Shown here: positions 23,272 through 33,569 of the stretch, one piece after another
How the letters are laid out: the number at the start of each line of letters is the position of its first letter
How positions within the stretch are numbered: the first letter of the stretch is position 1
Origin: Hawksworthiomyces lignivorus
Lineage: Eukaryota > Ascomycota > Sordariomycetes > Ophiostomatales > Ophiostomataceae
Direction: 5' to 3'
Length of the DNA stretch: 64,000 bases
Assembly (NCBI GenBank): GCA_002917075.1
Contig: NTMA01000100.1
Coordinates: 1-64,000, forward strand
Translations under genes and position numbers: made by a program
Notes under the pieces: generated by a model
What the model was told of the DNA's origin: nothing
Database searches by the model: none
What the model saw: the letters and a program-made list of their open reading frames with translations, nothing else

Positions 23272-24276
23272 GGTGCCTGCGGGGAGACGGGTGCCAGGCC
23301 AGATGCGGAGGATGCCGATGACGATAGCGGATAGACAGGCCGACGAGCAGAGAGAGCAGGCGAGAGAGAAGACGCGAGAGGCGAGAGAAGAGGCCGGGAG
23401 AAGCGTGAGGGAGAGGGAGAGAGGGAGAGAGAAGGGGAGAGGGTGAGGGAAGAAGACCAGGGAGGAGTCGTCTTCCCGTCTCTCTCGACAACCACGACGC
23501 CCTAGCAACGACAATGGACGATCACGATGCAGATGTCGAGATCGAGAAAAAGGCTTCTATTTTGTTGTTTCTCGTAATCGTCTGGTAGTCTGGTATATCG
23601 GGGACGTTCAAGCCCTGGGACCCCTTGTTGCGTCTTGCACCAAACGGGCGATGGGCGTGTGGATAGATGACGAGAAAGTGGGAGGAGGGAGTGGATTGAA
23701 GAAAATGGCAAGTCAGGAGGGAGGGAAGGAGGGAGGGCAGGCGTAGTGGAGGGATGGGGGAAGGAGCGAAAAGGGAAAAATAACAAGACCGGCAAGGGCG
23801 ACCAGCAGACCAGAGAAGGTAAAACGAGGCAAGGGCGATGAAAAGTGAGAAGGAGCGAGAGGAAAGGTGCGGACGGCCGCTGGTAACGGGCACTGTGGGA
23901 CAGGGCGTGCAACAGACAAATGGGCTGGGGGGAAGGAAAAGAGGGAAAAAAAACGGAAAATAGAATGGCACCAGGCAGCCAGGCATCTAGGCAGCTGCGG
24001 ACAAGCATTGGCCAGAACGCAGAGCCAGCGTGAGACAGTGCAATACTGTAAGTGGCCAACACTGTGTGCGGGAAAATGCAAAGAAAAGGAAAAAAAAAGA
24101 ATAAACTATGACGGAAGGAGCGAATGAAAGGCACACTAGAGCGTAAAAAGTGGAGTCCTTCAGCCGACGTATAGGGAAAGTGGGCAGGCAAAGCGACTTT
24201 AGGCGGCAAAAGAGTGAGATAGGTTTTTTGTGATGGGACGGCAGTCGCAACACGTGTACAGTTTTAAGCAGAGCTG

Positions 24277-24318
<42 letters not shown>

Positions 24319-26032
24319 GTCAAAGGCTGAGCAGATAGCCAAATAACGCGTAGTGCAAACGTGAGCCATAATCTCTTGTATTTGCCAGTACTACAAATGA
24401 GGAAAGAAAGGGACATAAATCCCCGGAGCTAGACCAGCAACAGCGAGGCAGTATACTCGATGGGGTTGGAGGCGACTTTTGTTAGGCTCCGCAGTGGTCA
24501 GATATGCCAGACTAGTCATTAAAGCGTACGCTACTCGCACACTGTGCTTCTTGGTATGATCTTTCGCACTGTTCTATATGGGTGGCCAGGCGCCAAGGAA
24601 TACTCCGTAGCGTCTCAGATCGCGTGTATCTAGCTAGGGATGACCTAGTATTGCGAAGTGGCCGTACCGTGTAATACAAGTACGTATCTTCGCTGTGCAC
24701 AAAAAGGTAATCGGTGACGGCTCCGTCATGTGTGTCAGTGTTTCGCACCCACAGCGGGCATGCAGTCGTCGACTTCGCACAGATCCGGAGAAGGTGGGAA
24801 AGGCTGCCAGAGAGTGGAAGCAAAGAGAATAAAGTCCATGTGTTTGGTTGGCTGGCTCACTGGTCGGTTTCCTTGCTGGCTTGCTGGCTGGCTGGCTGAC
24901 ATGCATGCAAATGCAGTCTGACGCGTGTGTTCTGTTTGGCAGAGACGAGAAAGAGTTACGAGGATAAAGCCAGAAACAGAGCAATACGAAGAGCACAAGA
25001 GCGAATAAGAGACCAGACAGAATAAATAAGAGAGGGTAATGAGAGGTCGGCGAATAGAGGAGCGTATAAGACATATGACAAAAGGAAGAAAGAAACGGGC
25101 AATAAATAGGATAAAGCAATAAGAGGCAAAGCAAAACACGAATCAAGGCGCCAGCAGCGCGATCAAACACTGGCGGCGCAGCCCCGGAATCTTGCTAAAA
25201 TGGGCCAATTCTGCCTTTGGGGATGATTTGCCTCTTTTCGGTGGCTATCATGCAAATCAGCGACGCGGCAAGAGGATGAACGAAAGACGACAAATAGCAA
25301 AGGGGCAAACAAAGTAGCAAGGCGGCCACAAAACAGCAGCAACAAGGGAAAGTCAATTCTCGCTGGATCTGAACATCTATCCTGCAACTCGCTCGTGTCG
25401 GTCTCTCTCGCGTTCACTTCTTATATGCGTATCAACGGGCGTATAAGCACGTAATATACGGAGATTCACCCGTATCTGTCCTTGTAAGAAAAATTGCTTT
25501 AGTCTCACGGCCATCCGTCGTCACACCGGTGGAAAGGCAGTCTGTATTTCGTAGTCATGACGGTGACGGTGAGTATCCAATCGCCTCTACAGTTCTTAAT
25601 CCATAGAACTTAGAACTCCTGTGATTAGATGGTTAATTGAAGGAAACATTGTAACGATGCGGTATTGCTCCCCTACATGATCTAGTATTTATTGTGCTAT
25701 TTTTTTTTTTTATTCTCGTGTTATCTCATATTGTTCTGCTCGCGCTTTTTATATGCATGTACTGAAGCCCACTTATGCACGTTTTTCAGTCTGATATTCT
25801 GAGATGCACAAATAATTTTCTCTGTTAAGAAAGGCTTGTTGCAAGATGCTTTTCAGACGAGTGACATTGGAGGGGATGATTACTGAATAGGAGAGGTAGC
25901 GAGGACAAAATGAGAGCTGTCCCATTCTGAACAAAGACTTTCTATTATCGGCCACCATTCCAAGCACTTTCTAATTGCTGATTGGCCCTGAGGTCGTAGC
26001 TGTTTTTGCGCTTGTTCGTGTGCCGCTCCGGA
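23272..26032. other. Intergenic region, long leader or promoter of the FAR1-domain gene
   Basis: About 2.8 kb with no supportable gene. From 23272 to about 24130 the plus strand is strongly purine-rich with GA runs, so the sense strand of the FAR1-domain gene is CT-rich, which fits a promoter and long 5' leader. A 235-codon open frame at 23502-24209 on the minus strand lies in this tract and looks like translated low-complexity leader. A 38-nt A run follows at 24277-24314. A TACTCCGTA copy lies at 24601-24609. The part near 25700-26030 is probably 3' sequence of the GCP4 gene. Confidence 0.6.
24277..24314. repeat. Poly-A homopolymer (38 nt)
   Basis: Longest homopolymer in the window. It lies about 1 kb upstream of the start of the FAR1-domain gene; read on that gene's sense strand it is a T tract. 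Confidence 0.9.
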
Positions 26033-28777
26033 TCAGCTGCCCCAGCTGCCAAAGTCCAGCTTCATGAGCAGCCGGTCGAGGCCGCCGACCCGCCGCGGCA
26101 CGTACGCCCCGGCAGCCCGCAGTCCGAGGCCAGACAGATCGCCGCCTGCTCCGCCTGTTCCCCCTCCCCCGCCACCACCGTCCCCTCCGAGGCCGCCGCC
26201 GTAGCCCATCTCGTCGTCTTCGGCCTGCTCGTCCTCTTCTTCCTCCTCGTCCTGATCGCCCGCCGCCTCGCCGTCCAGGCCCCGCAGCACGCCGACCACG
26301 GACACGACGCCGCGCCGCACCTCGCGCTCGGCGGCGCCCAGCGCGGCCAGCACGTCGCGCTGCTCGCGCTCGAGGTCGACAAACGCGTCGACGACGCCCG
26401 CGTCGGCCTCGAGGTCGAGCGCCCGCCACAGCGCCTGCAGTCGGTGCACCAGCGCGGCCAGCTGGTCCACGGCCACCAGCAGCGCGTACAGCGGCTCCGT
26501 CCACCGCGGCCGGTCCAGCAGCAGCCGCCGCACGAGCCGCCGCAGGTAGCGCCGGTGGGCGGCCGCGAGCGTCTGCGGGTCGTGGGCGGGCGACGACGGC
26601 GACGAGTCCGAGGCGTCGTGGGGTGGGGATTTGGGGCCGGTTAGCCCCTCGGCCAGCCATATGTCTTCGTCGTCGTCGTCCTCCTCTTCCTCTTCTTCGC
26701 GTTCGTCCTCGCCATTCTTGTCCGTCCGGCCCTCCCCTCCTCCTCCGTCTCCTCTGCTGCGGCCGTTTGGCTGTTGCGATGGCGGCTTCTCTGGGAACAT
26801 GCCGCTGCCGCGCTCGTCCCGGCCGGTGGTGAGCCACCGCTGGAAGCCGTCCCACAGCTCGGCGACAACTTCCACCTGCAGGTAGCTCTCGATCTCGGCC
26901 AGGAAGAAGACGGCGGCGCTCGTCGTGGCCCACACGCTGCGCAGCGCGTCCGCACGCTCCGTGTGGCGCACGCGCAGCATGCGCACGTGGTCGAGGCCGT
27001 AGCCGCCGCTGCCGTACGGCGGCGGCGGCGGCGGCGGGTGGTGGCGCCGCAGCGACGACAGCGTCCACAGGCCGGTCAGGCGTACGTGGGCGCGGCGGAT
27101 CGACAGCAGATAGGCGTGGACAGCCGCGTAGGCCTGCAGGTCGGCCGCGCCTAGCACGAGGTCCAGCGGGTAGGGGATCTGCAGCGTGAGGGTGGCGGGC
27201 ACAGAGAAAAGGAGGCTGCGGAAGGGAGTGGCGGCGATGGCGGGCAGAGAGGCCGAGGCCGACGAGGACGGCGGCGCCGCGGCCGCTGGGCTGGCTGGGA
27301 CAGCCGACGCGGCCGCTGGCTTGTCGAGGACTAGGCGCAGCGCGTCTCGCGCCCGCTCCAGGCCCTCGTCCTCCTCCTCGCCCTGGTCGTCGCTGCCGCC
27401 TCTGCCGCTGCCGCCGCCGCCGCCGTGCTGCTGCTGTAGCCGCCCGTGCATGGCACCCAGAACCGCCCACGTGCGCGCCAGCGCCGCCGCCACTTCGCCG
27501 TCCTTGACCAGAACAGCGCGCAAGCCGCGGACACCGCTGGCCGTGGTGGGGGGACCTGCCGTTGCCGCCGCCCCGCCAGCCTCGGCAGCCCGCTGCCACC
27601 GGCTCTGCATCGTCACGTCTGCCTGCTCCACCAGCGCCAGCGCGAACTCGCCACGGCCGAGCAGGTAAAAATCCCGTAGCAGCTGCAGCATCTCGACCAC
27701 CTTGGCCGGCGGCAATAGCCGCCGCAGGGCCGTGCGCGACAGCACTGCACGCACGTGCGCCACCGTGCGCGTGAACGCGGCGCCGTCCAGTGGGTACGTC
27801 AGCGCGGCAAGCGCCTGCAGCTGAGCCGACATGTGATGGTTCTCAACTGCGGCGGCAGCGGCCGCAGCCGCAGCCGCAGCTTCTCCGTCTCGTCCGATCC
27901 ACCGGCTGGTCTTCGACGCCCCGCTGCCGCCGTCCGTCTGGGCTGACCGGATGTGGACGAGTGACCGGCCGATGAACAGCATGGAGGCTGCCGTCGCTGG
28001 CGTGACGAACGATGGCAGGTGATGCGCCACGCATACGTACTCGCCCGTCTGGTCGGCCGTCGACGGCAGCTGCTGCACGAAGAAGTCGCTGGTGCTGCCG
28101 CTGCCGCCGCCGAAGCTCGGAAGCCGGCCGTACAAAATCCAGGCCGAGACTTGCTTGAGCCACGTGGTCTCGGCAACACAGACGAGGCTGCGCGCTGTGC
28201 GCTCAATATCTTCGTAGCCCGTCTGCAGCTCGCCGCGGAGGTGGTCAATCAGCTGCGCCCCAGTAGGTGGCGGCGCCGCGGTGGTGGGCGTAGACGTAGT
28301 CGTCGCAGATGGCTTGGCTGCCGCATCAGGCGGCAAGATGTATTGTGCCAGCGCCCACAGCCACTCGAACCGCCGCGGCCAGTCCGCAAAGGCGCCCACC
28401 ACGGCCGTCAGCGGCACAATGTCGTAGGCACCCACCAGTTCTGGGTCGCGGCGTAGCACGGTGGTCTCGACGGCCAGGACTGCCTTCTGGAAGGCGGCCA
28501 GGTGGATGGACGCGATGGCCGCCCCGACGGCGCGGCAAACCACGGATGGATGGACTGCCGCTATGCGTGCGGAGTGAGCTCGGAGACGGATGTGGAGGTC
28601 GCTCAGGCGAGCGAGGTCGGAGAGGAGGGCGCGTTCGGGAGGCGTGAGGGCAGCGGCGGCACCGCCGCCAGGGGCGTTCTGGCTACTGGTGTGACTGCCA
28701 CCATCGGCGGCTGCACCATTGGGCCGGAGTAATGGCGAGCTGTGGCCTGAGAGGGAGAGGAGGATTTCGTGGAGCAT
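26033..28777 (-). CDS. Gamma-tubulin complex component 4 (GCP4) homologue
   Basis: Member of the Spc97/Spc98 family, which form gamma-tubulin ring complexes that nucleate microtubules at spindle pole bodies. The single coding exon gives 914 aa. The N-terminus MLHEILLSLSGH matches the conserved GCP4 start, which fixes the ATG at 28777. A GRIP1-like region follows, with the motifs FADWPRRFEWLWALAQ and SAWILYGRLP. Two acidic inserts are present (around DEEEDEGLE and a longer Glu/Asp run near bases 26660-26710), plus Gly- and Ala-rich runs. The protein ends in LMKLDFGSW. A 5' leader intron is supported just upstream. Third codon positions are extremely GC-rich, which produces a spurious 542-codon open frame on the same strand. 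I am sure of the family and fairly sure of the GCP4 subgroup. Confidence 0.9.
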   Translation of the reverse strand: MLHEILLSLSGHSSPLLRPNGAAADGGSHTSSQNAPGGGAAAALTPPERALLSDLARLSDLHIRLRAHSARIAAVHPSVVCRAVGAAIASIHLAAFQKAVLAVETTVLRRDPELVGAYDIVPLTAVVGAFADWPRRFEWLWALAQYILPPDAAAKPSATTTSTPTTAAPPPTGAQLIDHLRGELQTGYEDIERTARSLVCVAETTWLKQVSAWILYGRLPSFGGGSGSTSDFFVQQLPSTADQTGEYVCVAHHLPSFVTPATAASMLFIGRSLVHIRSAQTDGGSGASKTSRWIGRDGEAAAAAAAAAAAVENHHMSAQLQALAALTYPLDGAAFTRTVAHVRAVLSRTALRRLLPPAKVVEMLQLLRDFYLLGRGEFALALVEQADVTMQSRWQRAAEAGGAAATAGPPTTASGVRGLRAVLVKDGEVAAALARTWAVLGAMHGRLQQQHGGGGGSGRGGSDDQGEEEDEGLERARDALRLVLDKPAAASAVPASPAAAAPPSSSASASLPAIAATPFRSLLFSVPATLTLQIPYPLDLVLGAADLQAYAAVHAYLLSIRRAHVRLTGLWTLSSLRRHHPPPPPPPYGSGGYGLDHVRMLRVRHTERADALRSVWATTSAAVFFLAEIESYLQVEVVAELWDGFQRWLTTGRDERGSGMFPEKPPSQQPNGRSRGDGGGGEGRTDKNGEDEREEEEEEDDDDEDIWLAEGLTGPKSPPHDASDSSPSSPAHDPQTLAAAHRRYLRRLVRRLLLDRPRWTEPLYALLVAVDQLAALVHRLQALWRALDLEADAGVVDAFVDLEREQRDVLAALGAAEREVRRGVVSVVGVLRGLDGEAAGDQDEEEEEDEQAEDDEMGYGGGLGGDGGGGGGGTGGAGGDLSGLGLRAAGAYVPRRVGGLDRLLMKLDFGSWGS

Positions 28778-28786
28778 GTTGCGGAT

Positions 28787-28850
28787 CTGAAAGCCTAGTT
28801 AGAACGCGAGCAAACATGTGCAGGAAAGGTCAAGTTGCTGAGGGACTTAC
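28787..28850 (-). other. Probable 5' leader intron of the GCP4 gene
   Basis: On the minus strand, donor GTAAGT (28845-28850), branch-like TCTAAC and acceptor TTTCAG (ending at 28787) bound a 64-nt intron ending nine bases before the GCP4 ATG. Upstream ATGs at 28870 and 12 bases further on are not in frame with GCP4 after splicing, so the upstream exon is non-coding for GCP4. No transcript evidence is available. Confidence 0.65.
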
Positions 28851-29695
28851 GAGGGCATTGGCCTTCCCATGAACTTATCCTGGATATCATACACCAACAA
28901 GATAAGACAGCCGAGCAGTTCCAGGCGGCACATGAAGGCAGAAGGTGGGGCGTGGGGAGCAGATGGGGAGCAGATGGGGACAAGGGGGGAAAGCTTTGAT
29001 CTCTTCTGCCAGAGGTGGCGATGTGACTCTGATTCAAAAGATAGGAACGGATGAAAAATCAAACATTGCATAGTCCACAAGATGTAGGAAACGAAAGAGT
29101 CAAAGAGAAGACGTCGACACAAGTGTCTTCGATGTGCCCAACCGGCGCTCGCATGGATTTTGGGATCAATGTCTCACAATGAGCAGGGAAGACGTGTAAA
29201 AAGGTTGACGTCCAAGTCACGGGAACGCGTGAAGAAGATAGCAGCCAGAGAGGGAGGGGTCAAGAGACGCGTCTGGCAGTAAAAAAGCAAGTACACGGCC
29301 CCTAAAATTTAGCGGCTTTAGGGTGAACCGCTGTCGTTGTGGGTGGGGCGTGCTTCCCGAATGGCTGACCGCCTTGCAGTATACGATGTACTGTGTATTT
29401 ACGGTGCATTTTCTGTCTGCCCTTGACCGCCCTCTCAAAGTGTATGCATGGGTAGTACTGTACTCCGTACATACAATAAATGGCTCTGTAGCTGGATAAA
29501 GTGAAGTTTCTTTTTATATAAATGTAGACTACAAACTACCTATGTATTTGTATTCATATATCGCAAAAAAAAAGAAAATACTATGGCACAAAATGCGTTT
29601 GAGAAATACGCAAGACCAAGGAGTGCCCAAGTCGGCTACGATCTCCCAGGGTGATTTACAAGGCTATGAAACTGTTCTCTCTCTCTCTTTTTTTT
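28851..29695. other. Intergenic region, GCP4 promoter side
   Basis: About 850 bp between GCP4 and the spartin-like gene, both on the minus strand. It contains purine-rich plus-strand runs near the GCP4 leader, a TACTCCGTA copy at 29461-29469 and an AT-rich part near 29500-29690 that is likely 3' sequence of the spartin-like gene. No gene seen. Confidence 0.6.
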
Positions 29696-31805
29696 TTACT
29701 TTCCCTTGTAAGGGTTGTTGTCCGCAAAGTCATTTGTCGACCGCGTGCGGCTGACCGGGGCGATGCTCCCGGCACTCCCACCGCCGTTGCGTGCGCCATG
29801 GCTGCTCGACGCAGACGGCTTGTTCGGGGGCAGGGGCGGAGGAGATGTCCTGGCATCTGACGCCGCCGCCGTCGTTGAAGAAGAGGCTGACGACGACCGC
29901 ACCACGGCGGGCCGCCCGTCGTTGCCGTCGCCGACGATGAGGTCGCCGCCGCCAGGCACGTGGCCGACCACCATGCCCTTGGCGACGCTCTTGAGGATGG
30001 CGCGGCGCGACACGCCGGTGACGTCGATGTAGACGAGCCCGACATTCTTGATGCCGCTCGTCAGGTTCTTGGTGACCTCGCCGGCCTCGCTGCCCCACTT
30101 GGACGCCACCACCGTGGTGGCCGCCGTCGACGACGTGTCCAGCAGGTGGCGCCCGGCCTGCTCGATGCCGTCCGCCACCGTCGAGAAGGCCATCAGGCTC
30201 TTGTTGAGCAGGCCCGGCCGGAAATCTTCGAGCGGCTGGCCGTCTGGGCCGAAGCCGCGCGGCGGGCCCTTGGTGCTGCCGCTGCTGCTGCCGCCCACCG
30301 CCGTGCTGCCGCTCGCCACGCTGCTCACGCTGCCCTGCTGCGACTTGTGGCCCGCCAGCTTGGCGCCGAAGTTCTGCGCCACCTTGCCCACCTGGTTCAC
30401 TGCCTTGGCCGACAGCCCCGCCGCACCCGCCGAAAACGTGTTGATGCGCCGGATGTGCTCATGCGTCGCCGGCTGGAAGGTGATGGGCTTGCTGGCCGGC
30501 ACCGCCTTGGCCGCAAACTGGTCCGCCTGGTTCTGCAGCGCCTTGGACACGATCTCGGACGTCGCCACGATCAGACGCGACGCCGCTGCCGCGTTGGACA
30601 CGAGGAACGACTTCTTGTACGCCGGGTGCAGCTCCTCGTACCGCTCCGGCGCTGCCGGCGCCACGGAGATGCTGGGGACAGCGTCGGTCGGGAGGGTAAT
30701 CTCGACGGGTTCTGCGCTGCGTCAATAGTGTTTTCTAGAAGAAGAAAAAAGAAAAGACTTTTTTTTTTTTAACAAAATAATACCTTTTGATCCAGGCTTC
30801 AGGGCCTTGTCCTCGACCACCTGGAAGCCCTCGCTGAGCTCGCCGATCACGCTGCCGTCCTCCTCGTCGATCAGCACGATCTGGCCGCCTGCCTGCGAGC
30901 TGTGGCTGCCGGCCGCGTACGCCTCGCCCGGCTTGAAGTCGGCCGGATTGTAGGCCGGCAGCTCCTCGGTCACGGCCGTCGACGACCGCGACGACGACCG
31001 GTGGTAGCCCGGCGGCCGCTGCCGCTTCTTCTCGTCGCCGTAGCCGTAGTGGCTCTGTCGGCTGGACGACTGGTGACTGCCACTGCCGTTGCCGCCGCCG
31101 CCCGCCGCCGCGCTCGCCCGGGCCACGGCGGCTGCCGACGGCACGGATGTCGGCGCCCCGGCGCTGCCGCCGTTTGCCTTCTTCGACGACGTGATCTTGG
31201 GCGGCGGCGACCGCTCCAGGAAGGCGGTGCACTGCGCCAGGATGGTCTCGAACGTGTCGACGTCCTCCTGCAGGCCCTTGCGGCTGCCCACGGGCGGGAA
31301 CTCGATGCGCGTGAACACGCCGCTGTTGCGGCCCAGATCCCAGCGCGGGATCAGGTAGCTCGTCGGCGGCTGGTAGTAGATCTGCGTCGTCGCCGGCAGC
31401 GGCAGGTCCAGCTCCGGCGGCAGGTGCAGGTGCAGGTAAAAGTCCTCCTCGGGCACCAGGTTGCTGTTGCCCGCGGCGTCGCCGCTGCCACTCTTGCCGT
31501 CGCCCGCACCGCCGGCGCCGCCCTGCGCATCATTGATGGTCAGATCCGCGAACGGCGACGCGGTCGGCACCATGAGCAGGGATAGGGTCTGCGGGCCTGC
31601 AGGGGTCAGAGATGATTCGGTGCCATTGGCGATATGATAAGCAGAGACGCCGGGAATGGCATATAGGAGCTTAGGATCCTAGAAAAAGGAGCCGGAAAGA
31701 GTAGAGGAGAGGGGCAGTTAGTATATCTCTCTTTGGTGCACATATTGCTTGTAAACGGTATTGAAGTATCTTGGGGTAAGAACTTACATTAAGTCCCGAG
31801 GCCAT
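29696..31805 (-). CDS. Spartin/senescence-domain protein (ERD7-like)
   Basis: Three exons rebuilt from splice signals: 31788-31805 (MASGLN), 30784-31678 and 29696-30711, giving 642 aa. Intron 1 (31679-31787) has donor GTAAGT and acceptor CTAG. Intron 2 (30712-30783) has donor GTATTA, a T-rich stretch and acceptor GCGCAG; the joined frame reads GSK-E-PVEITLP. The N-terminus DPKLLYAIPGVSAYHI and the basic, Ser-rich middle match what I recall of fungal senescence-domain proteins. The C-terminal senescence domain starts near YEELHPAYKKS and is Ala/Gly-rich with amphipathic helices (KAVNQVGKVAQNFGAKLAG, VGLVYIDVTGVSRRAILKS). Spartin relatives bind lipid droplets or membranes; the fungal role is less clear. 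The first coding exon has only six codons and is easily missed by gene finders. The codon use is very GC-rich, like neighbouring GCP4. Confidence 0.87.
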
Positions 31806-33515
31806 GACGTCTTAATGCGCAAGAAAGCAAACAAGCACAATCAAAATGGGAATTGCTTCCCCTGTGTAGAATATGAATTGATGAAGAGGCAAGGGGACAA
31901 TGAAGGATGAGAACAGCGGAAACGGTCCGCTGTCGACGAGATTCCAGAGCAATGCGCTCTGCTCTTGTCGGTTTTGTTGCAGACTGAAGTCTTGGATTCA
32001 AACAGTTTGAGCTCCCGATTAAGATATCTTTGATATCCTAAATAGAACACTATCCGATTTTCGATTTGCAATTATTGAGCAATTGACAGGTCGTCTTTTA
32101 ATCCGGCGGCGGGAGCGGCGGGCGCGGTCTGCTGTCGGAGGGCGATCGCAAAGGAGGGGCTTGACTACCTAGTAAGAGGGAGGTCGCCTGGGGAGGGGGG
32201 GGGGATCGCACGGTGTGGAGGGAGGGAGGAGGGGGGCTTCAATTCGGACTGAGAAGAGCAGAGGAATTGGAAAAAGAAACAAATACAGGATAAAATACAA
32301 TAAAATAAAAATCGAAAAGGAGGGGAAAGGTGAAAGAAGCAAAGGAAACCAAATCAAACTCTTCTTTATTTCATCTTTTTGAAACATCGCTTCTGCTCAA
32401 GCAAAACAGAGCCCATCTACCCCATCACTCCATCGCGTGTATAGCAGCTGCCAAATATATCGTCAGAGGGGGTGGAAACATGAGGGCGCTTAGAGGTGGA
32501 AGCTGTTTGGCGCGGCAAACTGAAGGGTAGCACCTTAGGAAGGGAGGGAGTGAAAACTGGGCTGGACAGGCGCCATGGTCGTGTGTGAGGCCTCTTTTTT
32601 TGGTGGGAGGCGAAACAAGCAGAAGAACCTCCGTCATCACTCCATTGGCGCGCATTGCTAGGTGTTCTTATTTTAGCAGGGGTTGGAATGATAAAAGGGC
32701 CATATAAAGTACAGAAGGTGCCAAATTGTGTTCAACTAAGCATATATTTTAGAGGTTGTGCCAGCGCCAAGGCGAATGAAGGACCGTCTGCCAAGACTCG
32801 AGGAGGCACACGCCCACGCGCTCTGCACTGTATTAAAGATTCCTCTTTTTCCAAGCAGCAGCAAAGGCAAGCATGCGCTCAATCTTGTCCTGTTTTAACA
32901 TAGCCTCTAGGCTCCGGCTGTGGCACTGTAGGCGTACAAAAGGAGACAAAAAGAAACGATTGATAAAGTGAATACGTTTCCCTCCCGTGGGGCAGTGATA
33001 CAAGCAACAGTCCAAAAAACCAACAAGCTGAGAAACAGTGCATGATCCGCATCTCAACGTTGAGGAATGACCTTCCACACATACATACGAGCAACCGCGT
33101 ATCGGTATGCTTTGCACTCTTAGAGTAGATCTAACTGCCTTCTATTCCATGTTCCCTTTTTATCTGCGTGTAATTTCTCCAAAGACGGTGGAGAAAACAA
33201 GATTGTCTGCCAGGCACAGCGACGGGCGGATTGGCTGTGATTTGAGGCTGTAGCTGTGGTGCGCCAGTCCCTTGTTCATCCGCTTGTACATAGAGTCTGC
33301 AAGATAAGGCTGTTGCTTCGTGGGCTGTCGCAATCACATCCTTTCACGTGCGCAATGAAGGCCTTTCTTCAGCTCAAGAGGAGGCTTAATAATATAATTT
33401 TAAGTGGGTAGTGGGTAGGCTAGGCTCGAGAACCGCCAATCTGCAAGGCGAGAACAGAAGTACGATATTTAACGGCAACATGATGCATGGTAGGAACTGA
33501 AAAAGAGAGCGAAAA

Positions 33516-33516
<1 letters not shown>
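31806..33516. other. Intergenic region, spartin-like gene promoter side
   Basis: No supportable gene. The plus strand is purine-rich with G and A runs near 32160-32340, so the sense strand of the minus-strand spartin-like gene is pyrimidine-rich. Small open frames on both strands have no recognisable features. Confidence 0.55.

Positions 33517-33568
<52 letters not shown>
33517..33568. repeat. ATA trinucleotide microsatellite
   Basis: About 17 copies of an ATA/TAA unit in a spacer. The array looks perfect in this read and would make a length-polymorphic marker. Confidence 0.95.

Positions 33569-33569
<1 letters not shown>

Noticed and set aside
23502..24209. 235-codon minus-strand frame upstream of the FAR1-domain gene
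   Set aside because: Composition is Phe/Leu/Pro/Ser from translated CT-rich tract; no conserved motif, and it fits a leader or promoter better.
25971..27599. 542-codon open frame on the minus strand overlapping GCP4
   Set aside because: It is Arg/Gly/Ala-rich, out of frame with the conserved GCP4 sequence and explained by the extreme GC content of the region.
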